Positions 1-6,568 of a DNA stretch of 13,664 nt are shown here, piece by piece. Position 1 is the first letter of the stretch, and each line of letters opens with the position of its first letter. The translations under genes were made by a program, and so were the position numbers. The stretch lies in NCBI GenBank assembly GCA_964374115.1, contig CAYJXK010000027.1:1-13664 (forward strand), read 5' to 3'. Origin of the DNA: CAYJXK01 sp964374115. GTDB taxonomy: Bacteria; Patescibacteriota; Patescibacteriia; Magasanikbacterales; UBA922. The notes below the pieces were generated by a model. The model ran no database searches and was not told the DNA's origin. It saw only the letters and a program-made list of their open reading frames with translations.

Positions 1-20
1 ATCATGGCCATGCTTCATAC

Positions 21-66
21 AGCGGATACTGCATGGAAATTTGCTATGAGTTCATAGATATCCGCT
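21..66. repeat. Nested inverted repeat near the left edge
   Basis: AGCGGATA (21-28) is the exact reverse complement of TATCCGCT (59-66). Between them lies a second perfect hairpin, CTATGA (44-49) and TCATAG (52-57) with a GT loop. A 10-bp palindrome, CATGGCCATG, sits at 4-13. No T tract follows, so it is not an ordinary terminator. Stretches of open frame run through 1-150, but none looks coding. It may be the 3' part of a structured element cut by the window edge; function unknown. Confidence 0.35.
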
Positions 67-123
67 CGGGTGTAAGTTTTAGTCAAAAAAGAGGCTATGG
101 CAGAGGGAAACTATTTATAAAAA

Positions 124-152
124 AAGACAATTACATAATTTTGTGGTAAAAT
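124..152 (+). promoter_or_regulatory. Promoter of the lipoprotein gene
   Basis: AAGACA (124-129), a 17-bp spacer and TAAAAT (147-152) preceded by TGG, an extended -10. Transcription would start near 159, just before the leader hairpin at 163-178. The -35 matches the consensus at four of six positions. Confidence 0.55.
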
Positions 153-162
153 GATAGTGAAA

Positions 163-186
163 GCCGTCAAAAGACGGCAAAAGGAG
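163..186 (+). promoter_or_regulatory. 5' leader hairpin and Shine-Dalgarno
   Basis: GCCGTC (163-168), AAAA loop, GACGGC (173-178) is a perfect 6-bp hairpin that would sit almost at the 5' end of the transcript. Two bases later comes AAGGAG (181-186), spaced 6 nt from ATG 193. This clear ribosome binding site decides the start and is unusual here, because most neighbours have none. The hairpin may protect the mRNA end. Confidence 0.55.
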
Positions 187-192
187 AGAGGA

Positions 193-489
193 ATGAAACT
201 GGTAAAGATGGTTGCGATCAGTGTGATCGCGCTCGTTCTTTCTCTGATGTTCGCTCTTGTTGGGTGCGATGATGGCGGAGGAGACAACAGAGTCGGTGGC
301 GGAACACCGTGTCAATTCCTGTGCGAATGTTGCGAAGAGCACCACAACCCAGAACTCTGTAGCCAATTTGCTGTCCCACCGATCGACCCGTGCACATCCA
401 CAGACCAGAAACGCTGCCAGGCTGTGCTGGACTTCGCAGGAAAGGTGAAGTGCGATGGCACGAATGCCGAGGGTCAATGGGACAAATAA
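193..489 (+). CDS. Small cysteine-rich lipoprotein, function unknown
   Basis: The 98-residue product is not a protein I recognise. Residues 1-24 form a lipoprotein signal peptide: basic start, a hydrophobic core, then the lipobox ALVGC with the lipidated cysteine at 25. A flexible Asp/Gly-rich stretch (26-37) follows. The mature part is small and rich in cysteine: 40, 44, 46, 47, 56, 67, 75 and 87, eight besides the lipid-anchored one, which suggests disulfides or metal binding outside the membrane. His50-His51 lie near the CxCC cluster. ATG 193 is preferred to the in-frame ATG at 151 because AAGGAG precedes it and because the signal peptide then starts properly. Processing would need the signal peptidase II encoded at 11396-11845. 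The gene is monocistronic, with its own promoter and terminator. The lipoprotein call is firm; the role is unknown. Confidence 0.75.
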   Translation: MKLVKMVAISVIALVLSLMFALVGCDDGGGDNRVGGGTPCQFLCECCEEHHNPELCSQFAVPPIDPCTSTDQKRCQAVLDFAGKVKCDGTNAEGQWDK

Positions 490-605
490 AAGGTAGCGTA
501 CCAGTCGGCGACTTCCGTTCAGCAACGGCATCCTCCTTGAGTGGAAATATACAAATCTGCTCGGAGTTGTCAATGGCGAAACGTTCAAGTGGAACGATGA
601 GGGGG

Positions 606-643
606 ATCCCGTGTTACAGTCTGTAAACCGGGATTTTATTTTG
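606..643 (+). terminator. Intrinsic terminator after the lipoprotein gene
   Basis: ATCCCG (606-611) pairs with CGGGAT (629-634); the inner bases GTTACAG and CTGTAAAC extend the stem with one bulge. A T-rich run (634-643) follows. The 116 bases between the lipoprotein stop and this stem also hold a small hairpin, CCGTT/AACGG (515-528). Confidence 0.65.
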
Positions 644-761
644 TGAATTTTCACAACGTCCGTCGTTCTTATATACACACGCTCGCGTTTCAAGAACTTT
701 CAGAATTCATACCTTCTCGTTAAATCCTTATAAAAATGAATGTGGAAAACCAAGACTTTCA

Positions 762-770
762 TGGTATGAT
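762..770 (+). promoter_or_regulatory. Extended -10 promoter, probably leaderless transcript
   Basis: TGG then TATGAT (765-770) forms an extended -10; no good -35 is visible. The ATG at 777 lies 7 nt after the hexamer, which is where transcription should begin, so the mRNA would have essentially no leader. The -10 overlaps the palindrome ATGATATCAT (766-775). Confidence 0.5.
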
Positions 771-776
771 ATCATC

Positions 777-1937
777 ATGTTTTCTATGCAATACCTCTTT
801 GCTCTTGGCCGAGAACCAAACATTTCTATCGCGGAAATTATTGAGGTCTTCAAAACAATGAAGTTCCCAGTTGATGTCGCAGTCATCAATCATCGATTTT
901 TGATCGCGCAAACAAAAGATTCCCTCGATGCCGTCGCTCTTATGCGTCGACTGGGTGGGACGATAAAAATCGCAAAAGCCGAAGAAGCTGTCTCGGCAGA
1001 CGCACAAGGCATTGCGACCTATCTCAATGACGCGCAAGATGGAAAAATTATTTTTTCGATTTCAGGAGAGAATGCAAAATATTTTGGATTGGAGATAAAA
1101 AAAATATTGAAATCCATGGATCGATCCGCACGATTTGTCGAAGCAAATAACACCGCAACCATTTTGCACAATAAACTGGTCGAGCGAAGGGGCGACATCA
1201 CTCTTGTCAAAAAAATGGTATTCATCACTCGCACGATCCAACCTATCCAAGAATGGAGCGCGCGTGACTACGAACGGCCCGCTCACGATAGCAAAAGCGG
1301 CATGCTCCCTCCGAAACTTGCGCGTATTATGATAAATCTCTCTGCGGCTGACCCCGCAAAAGACGTGCTTTGGGATCCATTCTGTGGATCTGGAACCATG
1401 TTGATGGAAGCCGCGGCCATGGGATTTCGAAGTCTGATCGGAAGTGATATATCAAACAAAGCGATAGAGGATACAAAAAAAAACATCGAGTGGATCAAGG
1501 GAAAATCGCACATTTCGAATTGCACAGTTCATATGTTTCAAAGTGACGTTCGTCACGCGCAACACCCTCTCGGGAGACAACACGTCGATTGTATTGTGAC
1601 AGAACCGTATCTCGGGAAGCCGTTGAAAGGGAGGGAATCACGAGAGCTCCTCAAAAAACAGACGCAAGAGCTGAAAATAGTATACATCGAGGCATTCCGA
1701 ACGTTCAAAAAAATACTTCCGAAACATAGTACCGTGGTGTGTATTATTCCTCGATTTCGATTCGAAAAAGAATGGATTTCAGTTGATTGTGTAGAAGAAA
1801 TTGAAAGAATGGGATTTGATGTGATACCATTTCAGGTGGGTATGGTAAAGACGCATTGCAATGCGTCTTTACGCTATCACCGCCCTACCCAACATCTTGC
1901 GCGAGAAATTTGGAAATTTCGAAAAAATAATTCTTGA
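777..1937 (+). CDS. Trm11-like SAM-dependent RNA methyltransferase
   Basis: 386 residues. The N-terminus (about 5-25, YLFALGREPNISIAEI) matches the start of Trm11-type tRNA guanine-N2 methyltransferases, followed by a THUMP-like region to about residue 160. The Rossmann methyltransferase fold occupies roughly 165-345. It shows RDYERPAHDSKSGMLPPKLA before the SAM site, the SAM-binding motif DPFCGSGT at 200-207, and TEPYLG at 275-280 in the position of the catalytic (D/N)PPY motif. Relatives in genome annotations are often called DNA methylases, but the THUMP-like part favours tRNA position 10 as target; that is inference. The start at ATG 777 fits the family and the leaderless promoter, and no Shine-Dalgarno is present. 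FTR1 follows after 19 bp, so the two may be co-transcribed. Near the C-terminus, residues about 357-366 are encoded by a perfect 28-bp palindrome that looks inserted. Confidence 0.85.
   Translation: MFSMQYLFALGREPNISIAEIIEVFKTMKFPVDVAVINHRFLIAQTKDSLDAVALMRRLGGTIKIAKAEEAVSADAQGIATYLNDAQDGKIIFSISGENAKYFGLEIKKILKSMDRSARFVEANNTATILHNKLVERRGDITLVKKMVFITRTIQPIQEWSARDYERPAHDSKSGMLPPKLARIMINLSAADPAKDVLWDPFCGSGTMLMEAAAMGFRSLIGSDISNKAIEDTKKNIEWIKGKSHISNCTVHMFQSDVRHAQHPLGRQHVDCIVTEPYLGKPLKGRESRELLKKQTQELKIVYIEAFRTFKKILPKHSTVVCIIPRFRFEKEWISVDCVEEIERMGFDVIPFQVGMVKTHCNASLRYHRPTQHLAREIWKFRKNNS
1845..1872. repeat. Perfect 28-bp palindrome inside the methyltransferase gene
   Basis: GTAAAGACGCATTG (1845-1858) is followed directly by its exact reverse complement (1859-1872) with no spacer. 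It lies in frame in the last part of the methyltransferase gene and encodes the stretch VKTHCNASLRY. The core GACGCATTGCAATGCGTC resembles, from memory, short palindromic repeats dispersed in several bacterial genomes. The sequence shows no second copy in this window. Confidence 0.8.
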
Positions 1938-1956
1938 TTATTGCGTATTGATTATG

Positions 1957-2775
1957 ATGTTCGCCACATTCCTTATTACATTTCGTGAAACACTTGAAGC
2001 GGCACTCGTCGTCGGCATTGTGCTTGGATATTTGAAAAAAATTCACGAACTTCAATATCGACGTATCGTGTGGTGGGGAGTGGCGGCAGGAGTAGGCGCG
2101 AGTGTGATTGGCGCATGGTTGTTTTACAAAATCGCAGGCGGATTTGAAGGACGGGCAGAAAAAATTTTTGAAGGTGTGACCATGCTTGTCGGCGCCGCCC
2201 TTCTTACTACCATGATTCTCTGGGTGATGAAACAAAGAAAAATGACCGAACACATCAAAGCCATGGTGCGACAACACGTGGATGAAAAACGAAGCGCTCA
2301 ATTGTTTGGACTCGTCTTTGTATCAGTGCTTCGTGAAGGAATCGAGACAGTGATTTATTTAAACGCCGCGTGGTTTGCCGCGCAAAATCAAACACTCGGC
2401 GCCGCACTCATTGGTATTTTTGTTGCGATCGCTCTCGGCTACGCGTTGTATATGGGATCGCTTCGGATGAACATAAAAAAGTTTTTTACTATCTCGAGTA
2501 TTCTTCTTATTCTCTTTGCCGCTGGGCTTGTCGCGCATGGCATTCATGAAATGGAAGAAGCACATATCTTTCCTCCCATTATTCCTCATGTGTGGGATAT
2601 CAATCCTCTCACATATGCGGATGGAGCTTTCCCAATCCTTCATGAAAATGGATACATCGGCAGCATGCTCAAAAGCTTGTTTGGCTACAATGGCAATCCA
2701 TCGCTTCTCGAAGTGCTCGGATGGATTGGATATGTGGGCGCAGTAGGACTCATCTGGCGAAAAGTCGCGCGATGA
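1957..2775 (+). CDS. FTR1-family high-affinity iron permease
   Basis: 272 residues, a polytopic inner-membrane protein of the FTR1/EfeU family that carries iron into the cell. Both hallmark REXXE iron-binding motifs are present: RETLE at 10-14 and REGIE at 126-130. About seven hydrophobic segments can be seen, and a HEMEEAH stretch lies late in the protein. The family start MFATFLITFRE selects ATG 1957; ATG 1954 is directly adjacent, and the open frame upstream into the methyltransferase gene is not expected to be used. No Shine-Dalgarno is visible. The usual partners of EfeU (EfeO, EfeB peroxidase) or a multicopper oxidase are not in this window, so how iron is delivered is open. A terminator follows at 2816-2846. 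The family call is confident; the exact iron form is not. Confidence 0.9.
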   Translation: MFATFLITFRETLEAALVVGIVLGYLKKIHELQYRRIVWWGVAAGVGASVIGAWLFYKIAGGFEGRAEKIFEGVTMLVGAALLTTMILWVMKQRKMTEHIKAMVRQHVDEKRSAQLFGLVFVSVLREGIETVIYLNAAWFAAQNQTLGAALIGIFVAIALGYALYMGSLRMNIKKFFTISSILLILFAAGLVAHGIHEMEEAHIFPPIIPHVWDINPLTYADGAFPILHENGYIGSMLKSLFGYNGNPSLLEVLGWIGYVGAVGLIWRKVAR

Positions 2776-2815
2776 ATCCTCGTCAAACCGCGGACATGAC
2801 AAACCCCGAAGATAC

Positions 2816-2846
2816 AAAAAGCGCCCCGCCTTGCGGGACGCTTTTT
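2816..2846. terminator. Bidirectional terminator between FTR1 and the 3D gene
   Basis: AAAAAGCG-C-CCCGC pairs with GCGGG-A-CGCTTTTT around a short CTT loop. A-rich left and T-rich right flanks allow it to work for FTR1 on the plus strand and for the convergent 3D-domain gene, which stops at 2892, on the minus strand. Confidence 0.85.
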
Positions 2847-2891
2847 GGGTACAATCATCAGAAAACGAGGCGCGGTATGTTTTGTGACGGT

Positions 2892-3434
2892 TTAATACAG
2901 TTCCATCTGCACCCATTTCACCCCAAACTGCTTGGCCGCTTCAACACTTTCCATCACGATATCAATACGATGCGTGCCATTGTATCGTTTATTCATTCGG
3001 TCGCGAACCACAAACATTTTATCTTCATAGAGAGATGGGAGGCGTACCCGGGTATCAAATCGGAGAAAGTTGGTGGCAATAGTGTTGTGGTATCCTTGAA
3101 CTTTTCGAAGATCACACAGATTCTCCCCATTGGCTGGGATACACGGCGAGGCGTCGGTTTGAGCCCTGTCAAGCGAATAGGCAGTCGCGAGTACCCAGAT
3201 CGTTCGATGAGGCTGTCTCTCTCCTGAGACAGGAAAGGTGTCCTCTTTCTCAATAAAAATAAAAGAAGTCAGAGCAGTAGTGGTATTCTCGTATGAAGGA
3301 TTCAAAAATGGCTCTCCGTCAAAGGCCACGAGGGGTTCGGAAGGGACAAGAAAGGCAAATAGGCTGGCCACTACCCATACAGAGGCTATTTTGTCTCTCC
3401 ACGCCCGTAGCGCTGTGTTTTGTTGCTGATACAT
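2892..3434 (-). CDS. Secreted 3D-domain protein
   Basis: 180 residues from ATG 3434. A hydrophobic segment near residues 17-37 (ASVWVVASLFAFLVP) acts as a signal peptide or anchor. The C-terminal half is a 3D domain, a double-psi beta-barrel related to MltA-type lytic transglycosylases and resuscitation/stationary-phase proteins. It has the expected order: ATAYS, then TDAS with the first aspartate, IATNFLRFDTRVRLP, VRDRM with the second, RIDI with the third, and the EAKQFGVKWVQMEL ending. The likely role is cell-wall remodelling outside the membrane. A GTG at 3452 would add six residues and begins one base beyond the leader hairpin; ATG 3434 is preferred but neither has a Shine-Dalgarno. It diverges from the penicillin-binding protein gene and overlaps its promoter zone, which fits a shared cell-wall role. 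Confidence 0.8.
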   Translation of the reverse strand: MYQQQNTALRAWRDKIASVWVVASLFAFLVPSEPLVAFDGEPFLNPSYENTTTALTSFIFIEKEDTFPVSGERQPHRTIWVLATAYSLDRAQTDASPCIPANGENLCDLRKVQGYHNTIATNFLRFDTRVRLPSLYEDKMFVVRDRMNKRYNGTHRIDIVMESVEAAKQFGVKWVQMELY

Positions 3435-3453
3435 AGGCTTTTTAAACAACACA

Positions 3454-3472
3454 CCCTAGGGAATACCTAGGG
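3454..3472. repeat. CCTAGG hairpin in the 3D-gene leader
   Basis: CCCTAGG (3454-3460), GAATA loop, CCTAGGG (3466-3472). It falls in the untranslated leader of the minus-strand 3D gene, between its promoter and start, and upstream of the PBP promoter on the other strand. It could be an operator or an RNA leader hairpin. Confidence 0.6.
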
Positions 3473-3489
3473 CGTTTCTGTTGGACTCT

Positions 3490-3518
3490 ACTATAGCATA
3501 CAAGCGGTATTTTGTCAA
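3490..3518 (-). promoter_or_regulatory. Strong promoter of the 3D-domain gene
   Basis: Read on the minus strand: TTGACA (3518-3513), a 17-bp spacer ending in TGC, and TATAGT (3495-3490). The -35 is perfect and the -10 matches five of six. Transcription should start near 3483, giving a leader of about 50 nt to ATG 3434. Confidence 0.8.
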
Positions 3519-3539
3519 TACACGGTATAATGATAAAAT
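3512..3539 (+). promoter_or_regulatory. Promoter of the penicillin-binding protein gene
   Basis: Two overlapping options: TTGTCA (3512-3517) with a 16-bp spacer to TAAAAT (3534-3539), or a consensus TATAAT (3526-3531) without a good -35. Either gives a leader of only about 3-12 nt to ATG 3550. The TTGTCA shares bases with the -35 of the divergent 3D promoter. Confidence 0.55.
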
Positions 3540-3549
3540 ACCCTGGTGT

Positions 3550-6500
3550 ATGCCTATTCCCCATCTCAAACGTCGAACATACGGCTATCTCGAAGACAAA
3601 CCGCATGGCGAGGAAGAGGTCAAAGAGACAAACCAATGGGAAAATCAGATGGAACAGAGCCGGACAAGCAGAAAGAAAAAACAAAAAAGAACTGATCTCT
3701 TGCGCCTTGTCGGACTTCCGTTTGTTGTCCTTTGGAGCATTTTCTCCTTCCTTTGGAAGGCCTGGAAAAAACGGCCTCGACTTTTGAGCGCCCATACTCG
3801 CCGCTCTCTTCGACTGCGCCTCACACGATTTATCATAATCTTTGGCGTTCTTTTTCTCATCTTGGGAACGATCAGCGTGGCATGGATGAGCAAAGACCTG
3901 CCTGACCCAGACCACCTCACTGATCGCCAAGTGGCAGAGAGCACGAAAATCTTTGATCGCACAGGAGAGCACCTTCTGTATGAAATTTTTGCCAAAGAAA
4001 AACGAACGATTGTCGAGCTCAATGAAATCCCCAAATCGCTCATTGATGGCGTGATCGCGACTGAGGACACGGAATTTTATAAACACAGGGGTGTGCGGCC
4101 ATTGAGTATGGCACGCGCGCTCGTGGTTGGTATTTTTACTAAAAAACGCATTGGCGCAACCTCGACGCTCACACAACAGCTCGTCAAAAATGTTATTTTG
4201 ACCAATGAACGAACATTTACGAGAAAAATAAAAGAGATTATTCTTTCTCTCCGTCTCGAACAAAAATATTCCAAAGAGCAAATCTTGAAAATTTTTTTCA
4301 ATGCAATTCCCTACGGCTCCACAAACTATGGTGTTGAGGCCGCGTCACAGAGCTATTTTGACAAACGCGTGTCAGAGCTCACATTGGCCGAATCTGCCGC
4401 CCTTGCCGGCATGCCAAAAGCGCCCACACTGTATCTAAACAACAGAGAGATGTTCAAAGAACGACGTAATTTTGTCTTACGCCGCATGCAGGAAGAAGGA
4501 TATATCACAGAAGATCAAAAAAAAGAAGCGCAAGAAGCGCCTCTTGAAATCAAAGAACGTTACGACAACATCCTCGCGCCTCATTTCGTGCTCTATGTGC
4601 GTGAACAGCTCGTAAATATGTTTGGAGAGCATATTGTGAACACCGGCGGACTCAAAGTATTTACCACACTTGATTGGAATCTGCAGGAACTCACAGAAAA
4701 AGTGCTGGAGGAAAAAGGGAAAGAGGTTTTGAACGCAGCAGGGGCTGATAACACCGCTATCCTCGCGCTCGATCCGAAGAGCGGCGAGATCCGAAGTATG
4801 GTTGGATCACGAGACTTTTTTGATGAGACGATTGATGGACAATTCAACGTGGCGGTCCAAGGCCGACGCCAGCCAGGGTCATCTATCAAACCAATTATCT
4901 ATGCGGCCGCATTTGAAAAAGGATTTACCCCAGATACAGTCCTCTTTGATGTGTCCACCAATTTTGCCGTATCTGGCAAACCATACCAACCGGGAAATTA
5001 TGATCTGAAAGAACGCGGTCCGGTGACCATGCGACAAGCGCTTGCGGGATCCCTCAACATTCCGGCAGTGCAAACCATGTATCTCGTCGGCGAAAAGAAA
5101 GGCATCGAATTTTCCGAGCGACTCGGATACACCACATTCAGATCAGAGGACCTTGGTCTCACACTGGTGCTTGGCGGCGGTGGAGTGAGTATGCTCGAAC
5201 ATGTCAATGCCTATGCCACATTTGCTAACAATGGAATATACAACGAACCGAGCTCGATTCTCAAAATTGAAGACTCAGATGGCGACGTAGTTTTTGAGCG
5301 CAAAATAAAACCAAAACAGGTTATGGATCCGTCGCTCGCCGCGCTCATGTCAAATATATTAAGCGATGACGCGGCGCGCGCGTACATTTTTGGCGCAGGC
5401 GGCACACTCACCCTCCCGGGGCGCCCGGTTGCCGTGAAAACAGGGACGACCAATAGATTTATTGACGCTTGGACTGTGGGATACACACCAAGCCTTGCCG
5501 TGGGTGTATGGTCTGGTAATACCAATGGACACACGCCAATGAAACAAGGATTTGGTGGCAGTATGGTCGCAGCAAAAATTTGGCGCGCAGTGATGGAAGA
5601 AGCCCACAAAGACAAGCCAGTGGAATCCTTTCCTGCTCCGCCCACAAACACTGCTGAAAAACCTGTGCTTCGAGGATCAACGGGTGGCACAATTACACTC
5701 ATGGTTGACAAAATCACTGGAAAAATCGCGACAAGCTCAACCCCGGAAAAATTTGTTCAAGAGCGGACATATGTGCAGGCACATTCCATTTTGCACTATG
5801 CACGCAAAGATGATCCGCAAGGACCAGAGCCAGAAAAACCAGAAGAAGATCCCCAATATATGATTTGGGAATCTGCAATACAGGATTGGATCAAACGAAA
5901 AAAAGAAAGCGAGCCAGAGTGGACTATTCTTTTCGAAGATCCACCGACCGAGTACGATGACGCACATTCGCTTGAGCTCATTCCCACCCTCGAAGTCCTT
6001 TTCCCTCTTCCGAGCTCCACAATCTCCACGTCTGAAATCATAACCAAAATCAACGTGAGTGCGCCTCGTGGTGTCGCAAAAGTGCTGTATCAACTTGATG
6101 GAATCTACATTGATGTGGTGGAAACACCCCCGTTTGATCTTGGCTACAGCGCCAAAACATTGGAATCCGGAAAACACACGCTTACCATTACGGTCGAAGA
6201 TGATGTGGGAAATCGCGTGGAGGAGCGTATCCCATTTTTTTTGGCTGGAGGATCTGCAGACGCAAGATTTCTCTGGAGCGAAGAAACATATATGCTGTCA
6301 TCCGACGCATTTCCTGTGTCGTTTTTCCTGACTCCAGTCAAGCTTGAAGATATTCAGTCGTTAAAAATTACAGCAAAAAAACAAAATGGAGACGAGACGC
6401 TTTCTCTACAGACCTTTTCTGATTTTTCAAATCTCTTCAACAATCAAGTCGTCTTTACATGGGAAGCACCACCACTCCCCGGCACATGGATTCTCTCGGC

Positions 6501-6564
6501 TGAGGTAGGGCTCAAAGACAACGAGACGAAGGTGGGTGATACAATGGTGGTAGAAATGAAATAA
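3550..6564 (+). CDS. Class A penicillin-binding protein (GT51 plus transpeptidase)
   Basis: 1004 residues; a bifunctional peptidoglycan synthase that polymerises lipid II and cross-links stem peptides. A basic cytoplasmic N-terminus contains a hydrophobic stretch at about 48-69, and the main membrane anchor is at about 94-113. The GT51 domain shows ATEDTEFYKHRG with the catalytic glutamate at 172, ATSTLTQQLVKN near 203-214 (Ala-Thr replaces the usual Gly-Gly), RKIKE, and the LAESAALAGMPKAP helix. The transpeptidase has SSIK (serine 444, lysine 447), SLN at 501-503 and KTGT at 630-633. A Pro/Glu-rich linker leads to an Ig-like domain (about 814-897) and a further beta-rich tail. ATG 3550 suits the promoter; upstream in-frame codons overlap the promoter itself. 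The gene diverges from the 3D-domain gene and converges on dnaN with a 4-bp gap and no visible terminator. Confidence 0.95.
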   Translation: MPIPHLKRRTYGYLEDKPHGEEEVKETNQWENQMEQSRTSRKKKQKRTDLLRLVGLPFVVLWSIFSFLWKAWKKRPRLLSAHTRRSLRLRLTRFIIIFGVLFLILGTISVAWMSKDLPDPDHLTDRQVAESTKIFDRTGEHLLYEIFAKEKRTIVELNEIPKSLIDGVIATEDTEFYKHRGVRPLSMARALVVGIFTKKRIGATSTLTQQLVKNVILTNERTFTRKIKEIILSLRLEQKYSKEQILKIFFNAIPYGSTNYGVEAASQSYFDKRVSELTLAESAALAGMPKAPTLYLNNREMFKERRNFVLRRMQEEGYITEDQKKEAQEAPLEIKERYDNILAPHFVLYVREQLVNMFGEHIVNTGGLKVFTTLDWNLQELTEKVLEEKGKEVLNAAGADNTAILALDPKSGEIRSMVGSRDFFDETIDGQFNVAVQGRRQPGSSIKPIIYAAAFEKGFTPDTVLFDVSTNFAVSGKPYQPGNYDLKERGPVTMRQALAGSLNIPAVQTMYLVGEKKGIEFSERLGYTTFRSEDLGLTLVLGGGGVSMLEHVNAYATFANNGIYNEPSSILKIEDSDGDVVFERKIKPKQVMDPSLAALMSNILSDDAARAYIFGAGGTLTLPGRPVAVKTGTTNRFIDAWTVGYTPSLAVGVWSGNTNGHTPMKQGFGGSMVAAKIWRAVMEEAHKDKPVESFPAPPTNTAEKPVLRGSTGGTITLMVDKITGKIATSSTPEKFVQERTYVQAHSILHYARKDDPQGPEPEKPEEDPQYMIWESAIQDWIKRKKESEPEWTILFEDPPTEYDDAHSLELIPTLEVLFPLPSSTISTSEIITKINVSAPRGVAKVLYQLDGIYIDVVETPPFDLGYSAKTLESGKHTLTITVEDDVGNRVEERIPFFLAGGSADARFLWSEETYMLSSDAFPVSFFLTPVKLEDIQSLKITAKKQNGDETLSLQTFSDFSNLFNNQVVFTWEAPPLPGTWILSAEVGLKDNETKVGDTMVVEMK

Positions 6565-6568
6565 CTAA

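Noticed and set aside
115..693. 192-residue minus-strand frame over the lipoprotein gene
   Set aside because: It is opposite a gene with a good promoter, ribosome binding site, signal peptide and terminator, and its product has no recognisable features.
3442..4281. 279-residue minus-strand frame opposite the PBP gene
   Set aside because: It mirrors the clearly coding PBP N-terminus and crosses the divergent promoter region; the product is low in plausibility.
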